A DNA stretch of 64,000 nt from the NCBI RefSeq assembly GCF_013385635.1, contig NZ_JACAPR010000010.1, positions 496,001-560,000 on the forward strand, read 5' to 3'. The stretch comes from Pseudomonas gingeri. Its GTDB lineage: Bacteria; Pseudomonadota; Gammaproteobacteria; Pseudomonadales; Pseudomonadaceae. The position numbers and the translations under genes were made by a program. Below the pieces are notes generated by a model. That model saw only the letters and a program-made list of their open reading frames with translations. It did not search any database and had not been told where the DNA came from. Positions 23,786-31,275 of the stretch are shown one piece after another. Each line of letters starts with the position of its first letter. Position 1 is the first letter of the stretch.

Positions 23786-25162
23786 CTAACCCTGCGACCT
23801 CAACCCTTTCACCAGCCACGCCCCAACCAGCAGAACCAGCGCATTGATCGCAAAGGCAATCCTCACCGACAGCGCCCAGTCGCTGATTGCGTGCAGCACA
23901 ATCCCCATCACCGCTACGCCTGCGAGTGCACCGATCTGGCGGTTGGCATTGAGCGAGGCGGCCGCGACGTTGGAGTAGGTGGCGCCGGCCACATGCATGA
24001 CGCTGCTGATAGCTGCGGGCAGCGCCAGTCCCATGCCGGCATTGCACAAGGCAATGGCCGGCACGATCCAGAGGTAGGCCACGCCGCCGCCCACGCAGGC
24101 GGTGACAAGGCTGCCAAGTACGGCAATGCTCAGCCCGGTGAGCATCACCCTGCGTTCGCCGAAGCGCTGGGCGAAGCGGCCGGACGCATAGTTGCTGATC
24201 GGCACCGTGGCCATCACCGGCAGCATCCAGGCACCGGTCTGCAGCGCCGTGGTGTGGTGAAACTGTTGGAGCAGCAGGGCGACCAGGAAGATCTCGCCAA
24301 ACAGGGCGAAGTTGATCAGAAAGCCCAGGCCGTTGAGGGCCCAGAAATTGGAGTTGTGGCGCAGCGGCGCGGGGATCACCGGCGAGGCCGAGCGCTTTTC
24401 CCGCACGATCACCGCGAGCGCGCCGAAGGCCGCTATGGCCATGGCGATCTGGTTGGCCGGGGCTGTCCAGCCCAGCGACGGTCCTTCGATCAGGACGAAG
24501 CTGAGCCCGGCCAGGGTCAGCATGATCAGCAGGTGCGTGGGAAGGTTGAAGACGATGGGTCTGCGTGGGGAAGGATGTATCGCCCACAGCGTCAGCAGGA
24601 TACCCAGCAGGCCGATCGGCAGGTTGAGGTAGAAGATGCTTCTCCAGCCCAGGTCATTGACCAGCAATCCGCCGATAAAGGGGCCGGAGCCGGCGGCGGC
24701 CCCGACGATGGCGCCCCAGATGCCGACCATGCGTATGCGTGTGTTGCGGTCGGGAAAGGCCTCGGTCAGCAGGCTCAGGGAACTGGGCATGAACAGCGCG
24801 GCGCCGATGCCCTGCAGGAAACGGGCGCCGATCAGCATCGGTGCCGAGGTTGCCAGGCCACATAGCAAGGACGCCAGGATGAACCAGGCGAGACCGAGCA
24901 TATAGGCGCGCTTGGCCCCCAGCACATTCGCCAGGGCTCCGCCGAGCAACAGGAACGAGGCGAACATCAGGGTGTAGGCGTCGATGACCCACACCAGCGA
25001 TGACAGGGTCACGTCGAATTCCCGTTGCAGATCCGAGAGCGCCACGTTCACCACGGTCACATCGAGCATCGCCATGACAAAACCCAGTGCCACCGCCAAG
25101 AGCACCAGGGCAGTGGGGGCGCGGCTCGTGGGGACCACGACGCTTTGGCAAGGCACACTCAT
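23786..25162 (-). CDS. MFS transporter, DHA2 (14-TMS drug efflux) family
   Basis: 458 residues with about 14 hydrophobic segments. The DHA2 signature in TM1, FVMAMLDVTVVNVALSDLQR, and motif C-like GSGPFIGGLLVNDLGWRSIF (residues ~157-176) indicate an antiporter-type drug or metabolite exporter of the inner membrane. GARFLQGIGAALFMPSSLSL corresponds to motif B. Slightly shorter than many DHA2 members (often 470-510). A palindrome, TTGGTAT/ATGCCAA, lies 66 bp upstream of the ATG. No regulator gene is adjacent, but the dehydrogenase downstream may share its transcript. Confidence 0.9.
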   Translation of the reverse strand: MSVPCQSVVVPTSRAPTALVLLAVALGFVMAMLDVTVVNVALSDLQREFDVTLSSLVWVIDAYTLMFASFLLLGGALANVLGAKRAYMLGLAWFILASLLCGLATSAPMLIGARFLQGIGAALFMPSSLSLLTEAFPDRNTRIRMVGIWGAIVGAAAGSGPFIGGLLVNDLGWRSIFYLNLPIGLLGILLTLWAIHPSPRRPIVFNLPTHLLIMLTLAGLSFVLIEGPSLGWTAPANQIAMAIAAFGALAVIVREKRSASPVIPAPLRHNSNFWALNGLGFLINFALFGEIFLVALLLQQFHHTTALQTGAWMLPVMATVPISNYASGRFAQRFGERRVMLTGLSIAVLGSLVTACVGGGVAYLWIVPAIALCNAGMGLALPAAISSVMHVAGATYSNVAAASLNANRQIGALAGVAVMGIVLHAISDWALSVRIAFAINALVLLVGAWLVKGLRSQG

Positions 25163-25227
25163 GCAGCAAACTCCTCAATCTTGGCGGGGGGAGTCCGGTC
25201 GGACTTCGTTAGTACGATAGTCGATGC

Positions 25228-25246
25228 TTGGTATCTAGAATGCCAA
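25228..25246. promoter_or_regulatory. operator-like palindrome upstream of the MFS gene
   Basis: TTGGTATCTAGAATGCCAA: 7-base arms with one mismatch around a 5-base centre, 66-84 bp before the MFS start codon. The layout fits a dimeric repressor such as MarR or LysR type, but no such gene is next to it. Confidence 0.45.
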
Positions 25247-25365
25247 CGCATAAAACTGATTTCATGCAGTTGAAAGTCGAATGGATTGCGCTTGAAAGAC
25301 TTGGGAGGGGGGCGTGGTGCCGATCTCTATCCAGGCCGCCAGGGCGGGTAGGGGTTACCGCCGGA

Positions 25366-25608
25366 TCATGCAGACCCCGCTTCTTTCTGGTGTCGAACAG
25401 TCAGGACCGTGACGGTATCGAGATCAATTCGATAGCGCGCTACATAGCCGCTGTCTCCAAAATCAATCAACACTTGCAGCGTCTCCTGTCGGAACGCTTA
25501 ACGTTTCTCTTCGCGCTCAACGTACTGTGCGATAGCCTCACGCATGATCCAGTGCGAAGTGCGGTGGCGAGCATCGGCCAGATGCTGCACATGTCTTTTC
25601 AGCTCATC
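25366..25608 (-). pseudogene. decayed ParDE-type toxin-antitoxin module (antitoxin and toxin tail fused)
   Basis: Minus strand, reading from 25608: DELKRHVQHLADARHRTSHW, IMREAIAQYVEREEKR, then a TAA stop, then in the same frame AFRQETLQV joined to LIDFGDSGYVARYRIDLDTV, TVLTVRHQKEAGSA and a stop at 25366. The first part is a ribbon-helix-helix antitoxin (CopG/ParD type) without its start; the last part is the C-terminal strand pair of a ParE/RelE toxin (typically LFGDSGYVVLYR...VRHQKEAGY). The middle, including the antitoxin tail and most of the toxin, is deleted. Clearly non-functional. Confidence 0.75.
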
Positions 25609-25712
25609 ATGACCTCGATTTCGACCTGAATCTTTGCGAGGCAATCACCCCCGATCCGCACTACATTACTTTCAGACAGACCAACATTTGCAAAGCCCGA
25701 CAGGAGCCCCTC

Positions 25713-25970
25713 ATGACGATGATTGACTCGGATCTCTTGAAGCCCTACCTGGCGGCCCGGGACAGCGCTCGCGCGGCCTGGCGGCTGACGGTGGCGTCCT
25801 TGAGCAAGACGCCGAAGGAGGCGCTGGAGGAGGGGTTCAGGGCGGTCAGGATCGCCGAGCGGGCGTATTACCGCTGCTGCGAGGATCTGTGCAATGTGGT
25901 GCGCAGCGAGATGGAGCGGGCGGAGGATGAGGTGGCCGTGCGGGGGCGTTTTGTCGACGGTAGCCTCTAG
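25713..25970 (+). CDS. small hypothetical protein
   Basis: 85 residues, helical, with a well placed AGGAG six bases before the ATG. The sequence (YLAARDSARAAWRLTVASLS; AERAYYRCCEDLCNVVRSEM) has no signal peptide or known motif; two adjacent Cys lie in the second helix. I do not recognise a family, though short helical proteins like this are common in Pseudomonas. Convergent with the DUF3077/DUF6124-type gene, 45 bp away. Confidence 0.7.
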   Translation: MTMIDSDLLKPYLAARDSARAAWRLTVASLSKTPKEALEEGFRAVRIAERAYYRCCEDLCNVVRSEMERAEDEVAVRGRFVDGSL

Positions 25971-26015
25971 GAGGCAGGCCACGGGGGCGTGGCCTGTTGA
26001 TTCCGGCGATGGGTC

Positions 26016-26321
26016 TTAAATCGTCAGCCGCCGGGGTCGTTCCAGCAGGGCATCCACCATCGCCCTGGCCATTTCCACCGAGTGCGTCACGGTCCAGATC
26101 TGATCGCTGGCGATGCCATTGGCGCCTGTGCTGATGTCGTCGGCAACGTATTCGGCCGTTTTCAGAAGTTGTGAAACGCTGGTCAGTGCGTCCTGGAGAT
26201 TGATGTCTTCGCGTACGGAGAAGAGCGACTTTTTCTGAGAGAGAAGTACTTCGGACTTTTCAATAATGAGTGCAGGCGAAGTGCAGGGTGGATCAGGAAC
26301 AATTTTCTTGTGCATGTTCAT
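26016..26321 (-). CDS. DUF3077/DUF6124 family protein
   Basis: 101 residues from ATG 26321, chosen because GGAG lies eight bases before it; an upstream ATG at 26354 has none. The pattern KKIVPDPPCTSPALI at the N-terminus, then LFSVREDINLQDALTSVSQL and HSVEMARAMVDALLER at the C-terminus is that of a Pseudomonas-specific family present in many copies per genome. Function is unknown; a helical bundle is likely. It has a long (~650 bp) gene-free upstream region with hairpins. Confidence 0.82.
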   Translation of the reverse strand: MNMHKKIVPDPPCTSPALIIEKSEVLLSQKKSLFSVREDINLQDALTSVSQLLKTAEYVADDISTGANGIASDQIWTVTHSVEMARAMVDALLERPRRLTI

Positions 26322-26979
26322 GGGGGCAACTCCAATGGTTCGTTGGACCGCCACCTCCTGCTGTCAAACAAGTTTGGGTGGCAGCTGTACGCAGGTTGAC
26401 AGACCGGGAACCAAAGAAACCGGCGCATCCGAAGATGCCCTGCGCACAGCCGCCGCAACACGTAATCACAGGCGTAAAAAAAACGCCAGCAAATGGAGTT
26501 TGGGCGCTTATGCGCAGTGGTTCATTTCGGTCTGTCAAAACCGGTCGCCGATTTGGCGGCGACCCTGAAAAACTATCGGGATAGACAGGCTGCGGCAAGG
26601 CTGCGAATCCTGCAAAACCGTAGGCCTTATCGACGTTTCGAGTGGGCTATCTCCTACTCGTTGTGCCGAGTGTGAGCGACCCGACGCGTTCGGGATCTTC
26701 GGCGTCTGAAAATAAAAATTTACAAAGTTGAAATGAACTTTTTCTGTTTTAAATGATGTCCTGCGTATTTATCTGCTTTGTAATCTTTGTGCGTAGTCCA
26801 TTGCCTACATGGTGCGTAGGAGTATCGGATAACTGGCTGTGGAAAACTCAAGATTACTCAATGAAATATGAACCCGATCCGGAAAGTCCCTGTTTCACCG
26901 CCCATGAACAAAGCTCACATCTGCGTTAGGTTGACAGCGCTCCCCATGAGGGAGTCTGTTCAATCAATGGAGTGAGAAA
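26322..26979. other. long intergenic region between the DUF3077-type gene and the LPMO gene
   Basis: 658 bp without a convincing gene. It contains a perfect hairpin at 26543-26564 (GGTCGCCG / CGGCGACC, 6-base loop), an A8 run near 26479-26486 and, from 26700, an AT-rich stretch likely to hold the promoter of the LPMO-chitinase pair. Frames on both strands here are Cys-rich and lack ribosome-binding sites. The part between 26330 and 26680 resembles sequence I associate with the leaders of other DUF3077 genes, which is recollection only. Confidence 0.45.
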
Positions 26980-27615
26980 ATGAACAAGCCTTTACCCAAT
27001 CCAGTGCTCCGGCACGGTCGTGTCATTTCCCCCGCCAGTCGCGGTTCGGTCGCCGTCGAAGTCGGTCTGCTCGGCAACTGGCAGGTCAATGAAATGGAAG
27101 GCGGCAAGAACTTTCCGGCGCTGACCGCCGGGCCTTTCCCCGCGCCCTTCGAGACGGATGATCCCAGCGTCGTGCCCCCGGCTGACGGCCATATCCTCAG
27201 CGGTGGCAAGACCGATGACCGCGATTGCCTCAACTTCACCAACGAAGAGATGAGCCAGAAGCTCAATCGCCCCTTCACCTGGCCGCTGCTGAATGTCGAT
27301 CCGGGCCAGGTCTTCCAGGTGAAATGGGAATACACCGCGCCCCATGTCACCCGTGGCTATCGCTGGTTGATCACCAGGGATGGCTGGGACCCGAAGCAGC
27401 GCATCAGTCGTGCGCAGCTGGAGGCCAAGCCGTTCTTCGAGGACTTCTACCCGCAGGTGCCGTACTACCAGCATACCGACGAGCTCAAGGCCCGGGTCGA
27501 TCATTCGGTGAAGCTGCCCTCCGGCAAGAAAGGCCATCACGTCATCGTCCTGCTGTGGATCGTCGCCAATACCGGCAATGCCTTCTACCAGGCTTTCGAT
27601 GTGGACTTCAAATAA
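26980..27615 (+). CDS. AA10-family lytic polysaccharide monooxygenase (chitin-binding type), no visible signal peptide
   Basis: 211 residues. AA10 copper enzymes oxidatively cleave crystalline chitin or cellulose using a 'histidine brace' made by an N-terminal His and a second His. Here His12 (LRHGRVISPASR) matches the usual mature N-terminus HGxVxxPxSR, and His122 (YTAPHVTRGYRWLIT) matches the second brace His; NAFYQAFDVDF at the end matches the conserved axial-site Phe region. The 11 residues before His12 contain no hydrophobic core, so no Sec or Tat signal is present, yet the enzyme needs His as residue 1. The start has GGAG upstream and no in-frame extension with a leader was seen. The chitinase gene follows after 48 bp, so they are probably co-transcribed. 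Confidence 0.88.
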   Translation: MNKPLPNPVLRHGRVISPASRGSVAVEVGLLGNWQVNEMEGGKNFPALTAGPFPAPFETDDPSVVPPADGHILSGGKTDDRDCLNFTNEEMSQKLNRPFTWPLLNVDPGQVFQVKWEYTAPHVTRGYRWLITRDGWDPKQRISRAQLEAKPFFEDFYPQVPYYQHTDELKARVDHSVKLPSGKKGHHVIVLLWIVANTGNAFYQAFDVDFK

Positions 27616-27663
27616 CGCCGTGAACCGGCGGACAACCCTGTGCAATTTCTGAAGGATCAGAAT

Positions 27664-28704
27664 GTGACCACTATCAATTTTTCACTGCAAAAATCCCAGG
27701 CCAATGATTCGGCATCGCTGATGCCGAGCCTGGATGGCAAGAAAATCCTCATGGGTTTCTGGCACAACTGGGCCGCGGGCCCAGGCGATGGCTATCAGGG
27801 CGGCAAGTTCGCCAATATTCCCCTGGTGGATATCCCCAAGGAATACAACGTCGTGGCCGTGGCCTTCATGAAGGGCAACGGCATCCCGACCTTCAAGCCC
27901 TACAATTTCTCCGACGAGGAGTTTCGCCGCCAGGTCGGTGTGCTGAACAGCCAGGGCCGGGCGGTGCTGATTTCCCTCGGCGGCGCCGATGCGCATATCG
28001 AGTTGCGCAAGGGCAGCGAGCAGCCGCTGGCCAATGAAATCATCCGCCTGGTGGAGACCTATGGTTTCGACGGGTTGGATATCGACCTGGAACAGAGCGC
28101 CATCGACTACGCCGACAACAAGGTCGTGCTGCCCGCTGCCCTGAAGCTGGTCAAGGATCACTACAAGGGCGAGGGCAAGCATTTCATCATCAGCATGGCG
28201 CCGGAGTTTCCCTATCTGAGCAGCAACGGCAAGTACGTCGACTACATCAAGGCCCTCGAAGGCTATTACGACTTTATCGCGCCGCAGTACTACAACCAGG
28301 GCGGCGACGGCGTCTGGGTGCCTGAAGCCAATGGCGGGCAGGGCGCCTGGATCGCGCAGAACAACGACGCGATGAAGGAGGACTTCCTCTACTACCTGAC
28401 CGACAGCCTGGTGACGGGGACTCGCGGTTTCACCCGGATCGCCGCGGACAAGTTCGTCATCGGCCTGCCGGCCAACGTCGATGCGGCGGCGACGGGCTAT
28501 GTGATCGACCCGACGGCGGTGAGCAATGCCTTCAAGCGACTTGATGCGGCAGGGCATTCGATCAAGGGGCTGATGACCTGGTCGATCAACTGGGACCAGG
28601 GCCTGAGCAAGAGTCAGGTGCCTTACAACTGGGAGTTCCGTAATCGTTATGCACCACTGATCCACGGCGCACGAGCGACGACGGCGGACAAGCGCCAGGC
28701 GTGA
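27664..28704 (+). CDS. GH18-family chitinase, no visible signal peptide
   Basis: 346 residues from GTG 27664, which has AAGGA seven bases upstream; the frame can be extended eight codons to 27640 without gaining a leader. GH18 barrel features: KKILMGFWHNWAAG (first strand), VLISLGGADAH (SxGG motif), and FDGLDIDLEQ with the catalytic DxxDxDxE (Asp136, Asp139, Asp141, Glu143); then SMAPEFPY, DFIAPQYYNQ and GLMTWSINWD, the strand-8 Trp. It hydrolyses beta-1,4 linkages of chitin by the substrate-assisted mechanism. No signal peptide, which recalls ChiC-type chitinases of pseudomonads that leave the cell by a route not using a Sec leader. Paired with the LPMO gene. Strong terminator downstream. 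Confidence 0.93.
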   Translation: MTTINFSLQKSQANDSASLMPSLDGKKILMGFWHNWAAGPGDGYQGGKFANIPLVDIPKEYNVVAVAFMKGNGIPTFKPYNFSDEEFRRQVGVLNSQGRAVLISLGGADAHIELRKGSEQPLANEIIRLVETYGFDGLDIDLEQSAIDYADNKVVLPAALKLVKDHYKGEGKHFIISMAPEFPYLSSNGKYVDYIKALEGYYDFIAPQYYNQGGDGVWVPEANGGQGAWIAQNNDAMKEDFLYYLTDSLVTGTRGFTRIAADKFVIGLPANVDAAATGYVIDPTAVSNAFKRLDAAGHSIKGLMTWSINWDQGLSKSQVPYNWEFRNRYAPLIHGARATTADKRQA

Positions 28705-28710
28705 GACGCC

Positions 28711-28752
28711 AGCAAGACAAAACCCGGCATTTTCGCCGGGTTTTGTCTTGCT
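28711..28752. terminator. long bidirectional terminator
   Basis: Perfect 18-bp stem AGCAAGACAAAACCCGGC / GCCGGGTTTTGTCTTGCT around a 6-base loop, between the chitinase and the convergent sensor gene. Confidence 0.92.
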
Positions 28753-28807
28753 GGTCGGCGCCGTGCCCGGCGCTTGTCGGGGGGATCAATATCGCCAACG
28801 GCCCGCT

Positions 28808-29284
28808 TCAGTCCTTCCTTGCAATCTTGGCCTTGGCCTGTCCGCGCGGGTACAACGATTTCCCCAGTTTCTGGCGTTCATCCAGGGGCAGGGTGCCGGC
28901 GAAGTCGGCCACTGTGTTGTCCACCAGTATCCTCAAGGCATCGTCCGCCTCCCGGGCCCGGCCCAGGTCGGCCATCAGCGCGCTGCGATCCAGCGTCGGT
29001 GCCTCCAGTTGCTTGACTACATCCATGCGTGCTTCACGCCCGGCGATGATCAGCGGCTGGCTGTCCGCCTGGTTGCGTCGGAGCAACTGGTGCAACTGTT
29101 TGCGGCGTGCCTCGGGCAGTTGCAGCATCGCCTGGCGCAAGCCATGGGGGTTCACCACGGTCTCGGCGGGCTTGGCGTTGACCAGCCAGTGGTACAGGCC
29201 GCCCCCGACACCACCGATCAGGAACACATTGAACAGCAACGACACAACCAGAAGCGGTTTCAGGTACTTGGGCGGCGGGGTCAT
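28808..29284 (-). CDS. periplasmic heavy-metal-sensor-like protein (CnrX/ZraP-like)
   Basis: 158 residues. One N-terminal membrane segment (LKPLLVVSLLFNVFLIGGVG, residues 8-27) anchors a helical periplasmic domain with the pattern of the CpxP/Spy/CnrX group: LRQAMLQLPEARRKQLHQLL, LIIAGREARMDVVKQLEAPT, and a C-terminal LPLDERQKLGKSL. Such proteins sense envelope stress or metals and modulate an ECF sigma factor through a membrane anti-sigma factor. It is the third gene of an operon with exactly that makeup, overlapping its upstream neighbour by 4 bp. Metal-binding His/Met/Cys are few, so the signal may not be a metal. Confidence 0.8.
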   Translation of the reverse strand: MTPPPKYLKPLLVVSLLFNVFLIGGVGGGLYHWLVNAKPAETVVNPHGLRQAMLQLPEARRKQLHQLLRRNQADSQPLIIAGREARMDVVKQLEAPTLDRSALMADLGRAREADDALRILVDNTVADFAGTLPLDERQKLGKSLYPRGQAKAKIARKD

Positions 29285-29718
29285 TGCTCGTTTTCCTCGG
29301 CATTGACGGTAAAGACGACATCGGCATCGCCATGATCGAAGACGCTGGGCAGTACTTCGGCTGACAGCATCGGCAGCGGCAGGCTCAGGGACGCCACCAG
29401 GATGCCGGCCGCGACACCGGCCACACCCACCCCGACAAAACCCGCGGGGGAGAGCCAGCCGGCATAGCGGCTCCAGAACGATGGCGGTCGCGCGGGATTG
29501 GCGGACAAGCGGATCTGGCGGATCAGCGCCGGCTCCGCTGCCGCCAGTTGATGGCTGTCGAGCAGGCCGTCGAGCCAGCGGGCCTGTTGCACCGCATCGA
29601 GGGCGGCGCTGTCGCCGCGATCGAGCAGTGCCTGGGCGCCGGCCTGTTCGCTGGCCGGCCAGCGTCGCAGGTCGGCGCCATAGGCCTCGGCCAATTGACC
29701 AAATCGTTCGGGCGTCAT
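29281..29718 (-). CDS. membrane protein, probable anti-sigma factor
   Basis: 145 residues: a cytoplasmic N-terminal ~80 residues (MTPERFGQLAEAYGADLRRW..., helical), a single membrane segment (PAGFVGVGVAGVAAGILVAS, residues ~91-110) and a short acidic periplasmic tail. The position between an ECF sigma gene and a periplasmic sensor gene, with 4-bp overlaps on both sides, supports an anti-sigma role, though no zinc-binding HxxxCxxC motif is visible. It would hold the sigma factor at the membrane until a periplasmic signal arrives. Confidence 0.7.
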   Translation of the reverse strand: MTPERFGQLAEAYGADLRRWPASEQAGAQALLDRGDSAALDAVQQARWLDGLLDSHQLAAAEPALIRQIRLSANPARPPSFWSRYAGWLSPAGFVGVGVAGVAAGILVASLSLPLPMLSAEVLPSVFDHGDADVVFTVNAEENEQ

Positions 29719-30296
29719 CGTTTTTCCCTCCCTAGGCTGGCTTCGCCGGATGTCTCGGCAAGGTAGCTGCGCAGGTTGCGCCTGGCCCGCGACAGCAGGC
29801 TCTCCAGTGCCTCGACGCTGATATTCATCAGCGCCGCGGCTTCGATGTTCGACAGCTCCTGGTAATACTGCAGCACGATGGCCTCGCGCTGCCGATCGGG
29901 CAACGTCGCCAACGCCGCTGCCATCTGTTCGCTGCGGGCGGTCGCTTCCAGTTGTTCATCGGGCGACGGCGTGCTGTCGACCACCTCGATCATTTCCTCG
30001 TCATCGGCCAGCGGGCGCTCCTTGCGCCGGCGCAGGCGATCATGACAGAGGTTGAGGGCGACCCGGTGCAGCCAGGTGTCGAAACGTGCCTCGCCGCTGC
30101 GCCAGTTCGCCGCTTGTCTCCAGATACGCAGGAAACTTTCCTGCGCGACATCCTTGGCCTCGTCGGCATCACCGAGGATCCGACCGGCGAGCGCCAGCAG
30201 ACGGGGCAGCTTGCGCGACACCATCTCGTTGACGGCCGCCGGTTCGTTGTTGCCGATGCGGGCCAGCAACTCAACGTCCGGATCAGTTTCTTTCAA
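29715..30296 (-). CDS. ECF-family RNA polymerase sigma factor
   Basis: 193 residues. Region 2: RLLALAGRILGDADEAKDVA and ESFLRIWRQAANWRSG, with FDTWLHRVALNLCHDRLRRR (region 2.3-2.4). An acidic linker (LADDEEMIEVVDSTPSPDEQ) separates region 4: ALATLPDRQREAIVLQYYQE and SNIEAAALMNISVEALESLL, a helix-turn-helix for the -35 element. First gene of a three-gene operon with 4-bp overlaps. Its targets are likely to include its own promoter; the upstream YXWGXW and lipoprotein genes are candidates by position only. Confidence 0.93.
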   Translation of the reverse strand: MKETDPDVELLARIGNNEPAAVNEMVSRKLPRLLALAGRILGDADEAKDVAQESFLRIWRQAANWRSGEARFDTWLHRVALNLCHDRLRRRKERPLADDEEMIEVVDSTPSPDEQLEATARSEQMAAALATLPDRQREAIVLQYYQELSNIEAAALMNISVEALESLLSRARRNLRSYLAETSGEASLGREKR

Positions 30297-30378
30297 TATG
30301 GCAAATCCCGGTCCGGTGGCTGAGTATCAGGTTGAGCGGACCTCCAGGCAGCGAGCCGTGCCGCCTGGGGCCGTGTAC

Positions 30379-30699
30379 TTAGCGAATCCAGTGGCCTTCG
30401 ACCCAGAACCAGCGTGGCCCGTGGGCTTCCCAGTGACCCGGTTCCCAGCGTGCATTGCGCATCACCGGCTGCCAGTGACCCGGTTCCCAGACGTAACCAC
30501 GACCTTCCCAGCGCCAGTGCCCGCGGTCCCAGGCATAACCGGGGCGTTCGACGGGAATGGCTTCGACGCGCACGGGTGGTGGGGCTTCGCGGATGATGAC
30601 TTCGGTCTGGGCAAAGGTCGGCGTGCTGGTCAGGGCTGTGAATGCCAGCGGGATAAGCAGGGCGTAGCGTAATTTGGCCAGAGGTCGTGCAGGTCTCAT
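30379..30699 (-). CDS. exported YXWGXW-repeat protein
   Basis: 106 residues from ATG 30699, which has AAGGAG six bases before it; the longer frame to 30900 has no such site. A signal peptide (LRYALLIPLAFTALTSTPTFA) is followed by a basic-proline linker and then four imperfect repeats of the YxWxxGHW type: YAWDRGHWRWEGRG, YVWEPGHWQPV, ARWEPGHWEAHG, FWVEGHWIR. Proteins of this family are small periplasmic or outer-envelope proteins of unknown function, often found near stress-response genes. It lies 82 bp upstream of the ECF sigma operon on the same strand and could be part of its transcript. Confidence 0.85.
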   Translation of the reverse strand: MRPARPLAKLRYALLIPLAFTALTSTPTFAQTEVIIREAPPPVRVEAIPVERPGYAWDRGHWRWEGRGYVWEPGHWQPVMRNARWEPGHWEAHGPRWFWVEGHWIR

Positions 30700-31000
30700 G
30701 ACAACTCCTTCATGCGGCGGACGAAAGTGAACGCTGCTGATGGGTTGAACGCGGGACGTCCGGAAATCCGTCGCGGGAAAAGCAGTTTTTTTCGCGAATG
30801 GTTTGCGGCGTTGTTCGGGGGAAGTATTGCCCAGGGTTGGCGGGGCGTTCATGAAATTATTGAAAGGTAGCGACGGATTCCGGCGGGTGGTGACGTTCAA
30901 CCGGTAACAGTCGGTAATCGACAGGCACCCAGGCCCTGTCAGTTACCGGTCATAGCCACCGCAACGCCCCCCATCTACTGAATCATTGAGGAAAATCACC
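30700..31000. other. divergent promoter region
   Basis: About 300 bp between the YXWGXW gene and the small lipoprotein gene. It holds both start regions; GAGG at 30989-30992 precedes the lipoprotein ATG. I see no clear hairpin or operator. Confidence 0.4.
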
Positions 31001-31144
31001 ATGTCTCGTCGTCTCTCGTTGCTTGCTGCCGCCGTCCTGCTCCTGAGCCTCAGCGGCTGTGTGATCCTGCCGGGGCACCGGGATCATTGCTGCTGGCGCT
31101 ACTACGGGGCTGTCTCCACCTCGACGGGGGTAGCGGTTTCCTGA
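31001..31144 (+). CDS. 47-residue Cys-rich lipoprotein
   Basis: A short gene, ATG 31001 with GAGGAAA upstream. The first 20 residues form a lipoprotein signal (SLLAAAVLLLSLSGC) with a good lipobox LSGC, so Cys20 should be lipidated. The mature part is only 28 residues (CVILPGHRDHCCWRYYG...) with two further Cys, His and aromatic residues. No family recognised. It stands divergent from the ECF/YXWGXW genes and is followed by a strong terminator, so it is probably an independently expressed small envelope protein. Confidence 0.7.
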   Translation: MSRRLSLLAAAVLLLSLSGCVILPGHRDHCCWRYYGAVSTSTGVAVS

Positions 31145-31210
31145 TTGGCGATCCCGGCCCCTTCCCGTGTTTGGCGGGATATGACGGGAGCAGGACTGCC
31201 GACCGACAAT

Positions 31211-31241
31211 AAAAAACCCGCATCATTGATGCGGGTTTTTT
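31211..31241. terminator. bidirectional terminator
   Basis: Stem AAAAAACCCGCATCA / TGATGCGGGTTTTTT with a minimal loop, between the small lipoprotein gene and the convergent FadL-type gene. Confidence 0.9.
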
Positions 31242-31275
31242 CAGGCCAATCGGGTCAGGCCGGTTACGGCTCGCG

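Noticed and set aside
26293..26598. Cys-rich 101-codon frame upstream of the DUF3077-type gene
   Set aside because: No ribosome-binding site, overlaps the start of the DUF3077-type gene, and the composition looks like translated structured DNA. The region itself is reported as a finding.
26980..27615. LPMO with a hidden signal peptide through an upstream start
   Set aside because: No in-frame upstream start with a hydrophobic leader was seen, and GGAG is well placed for ATG 26980.
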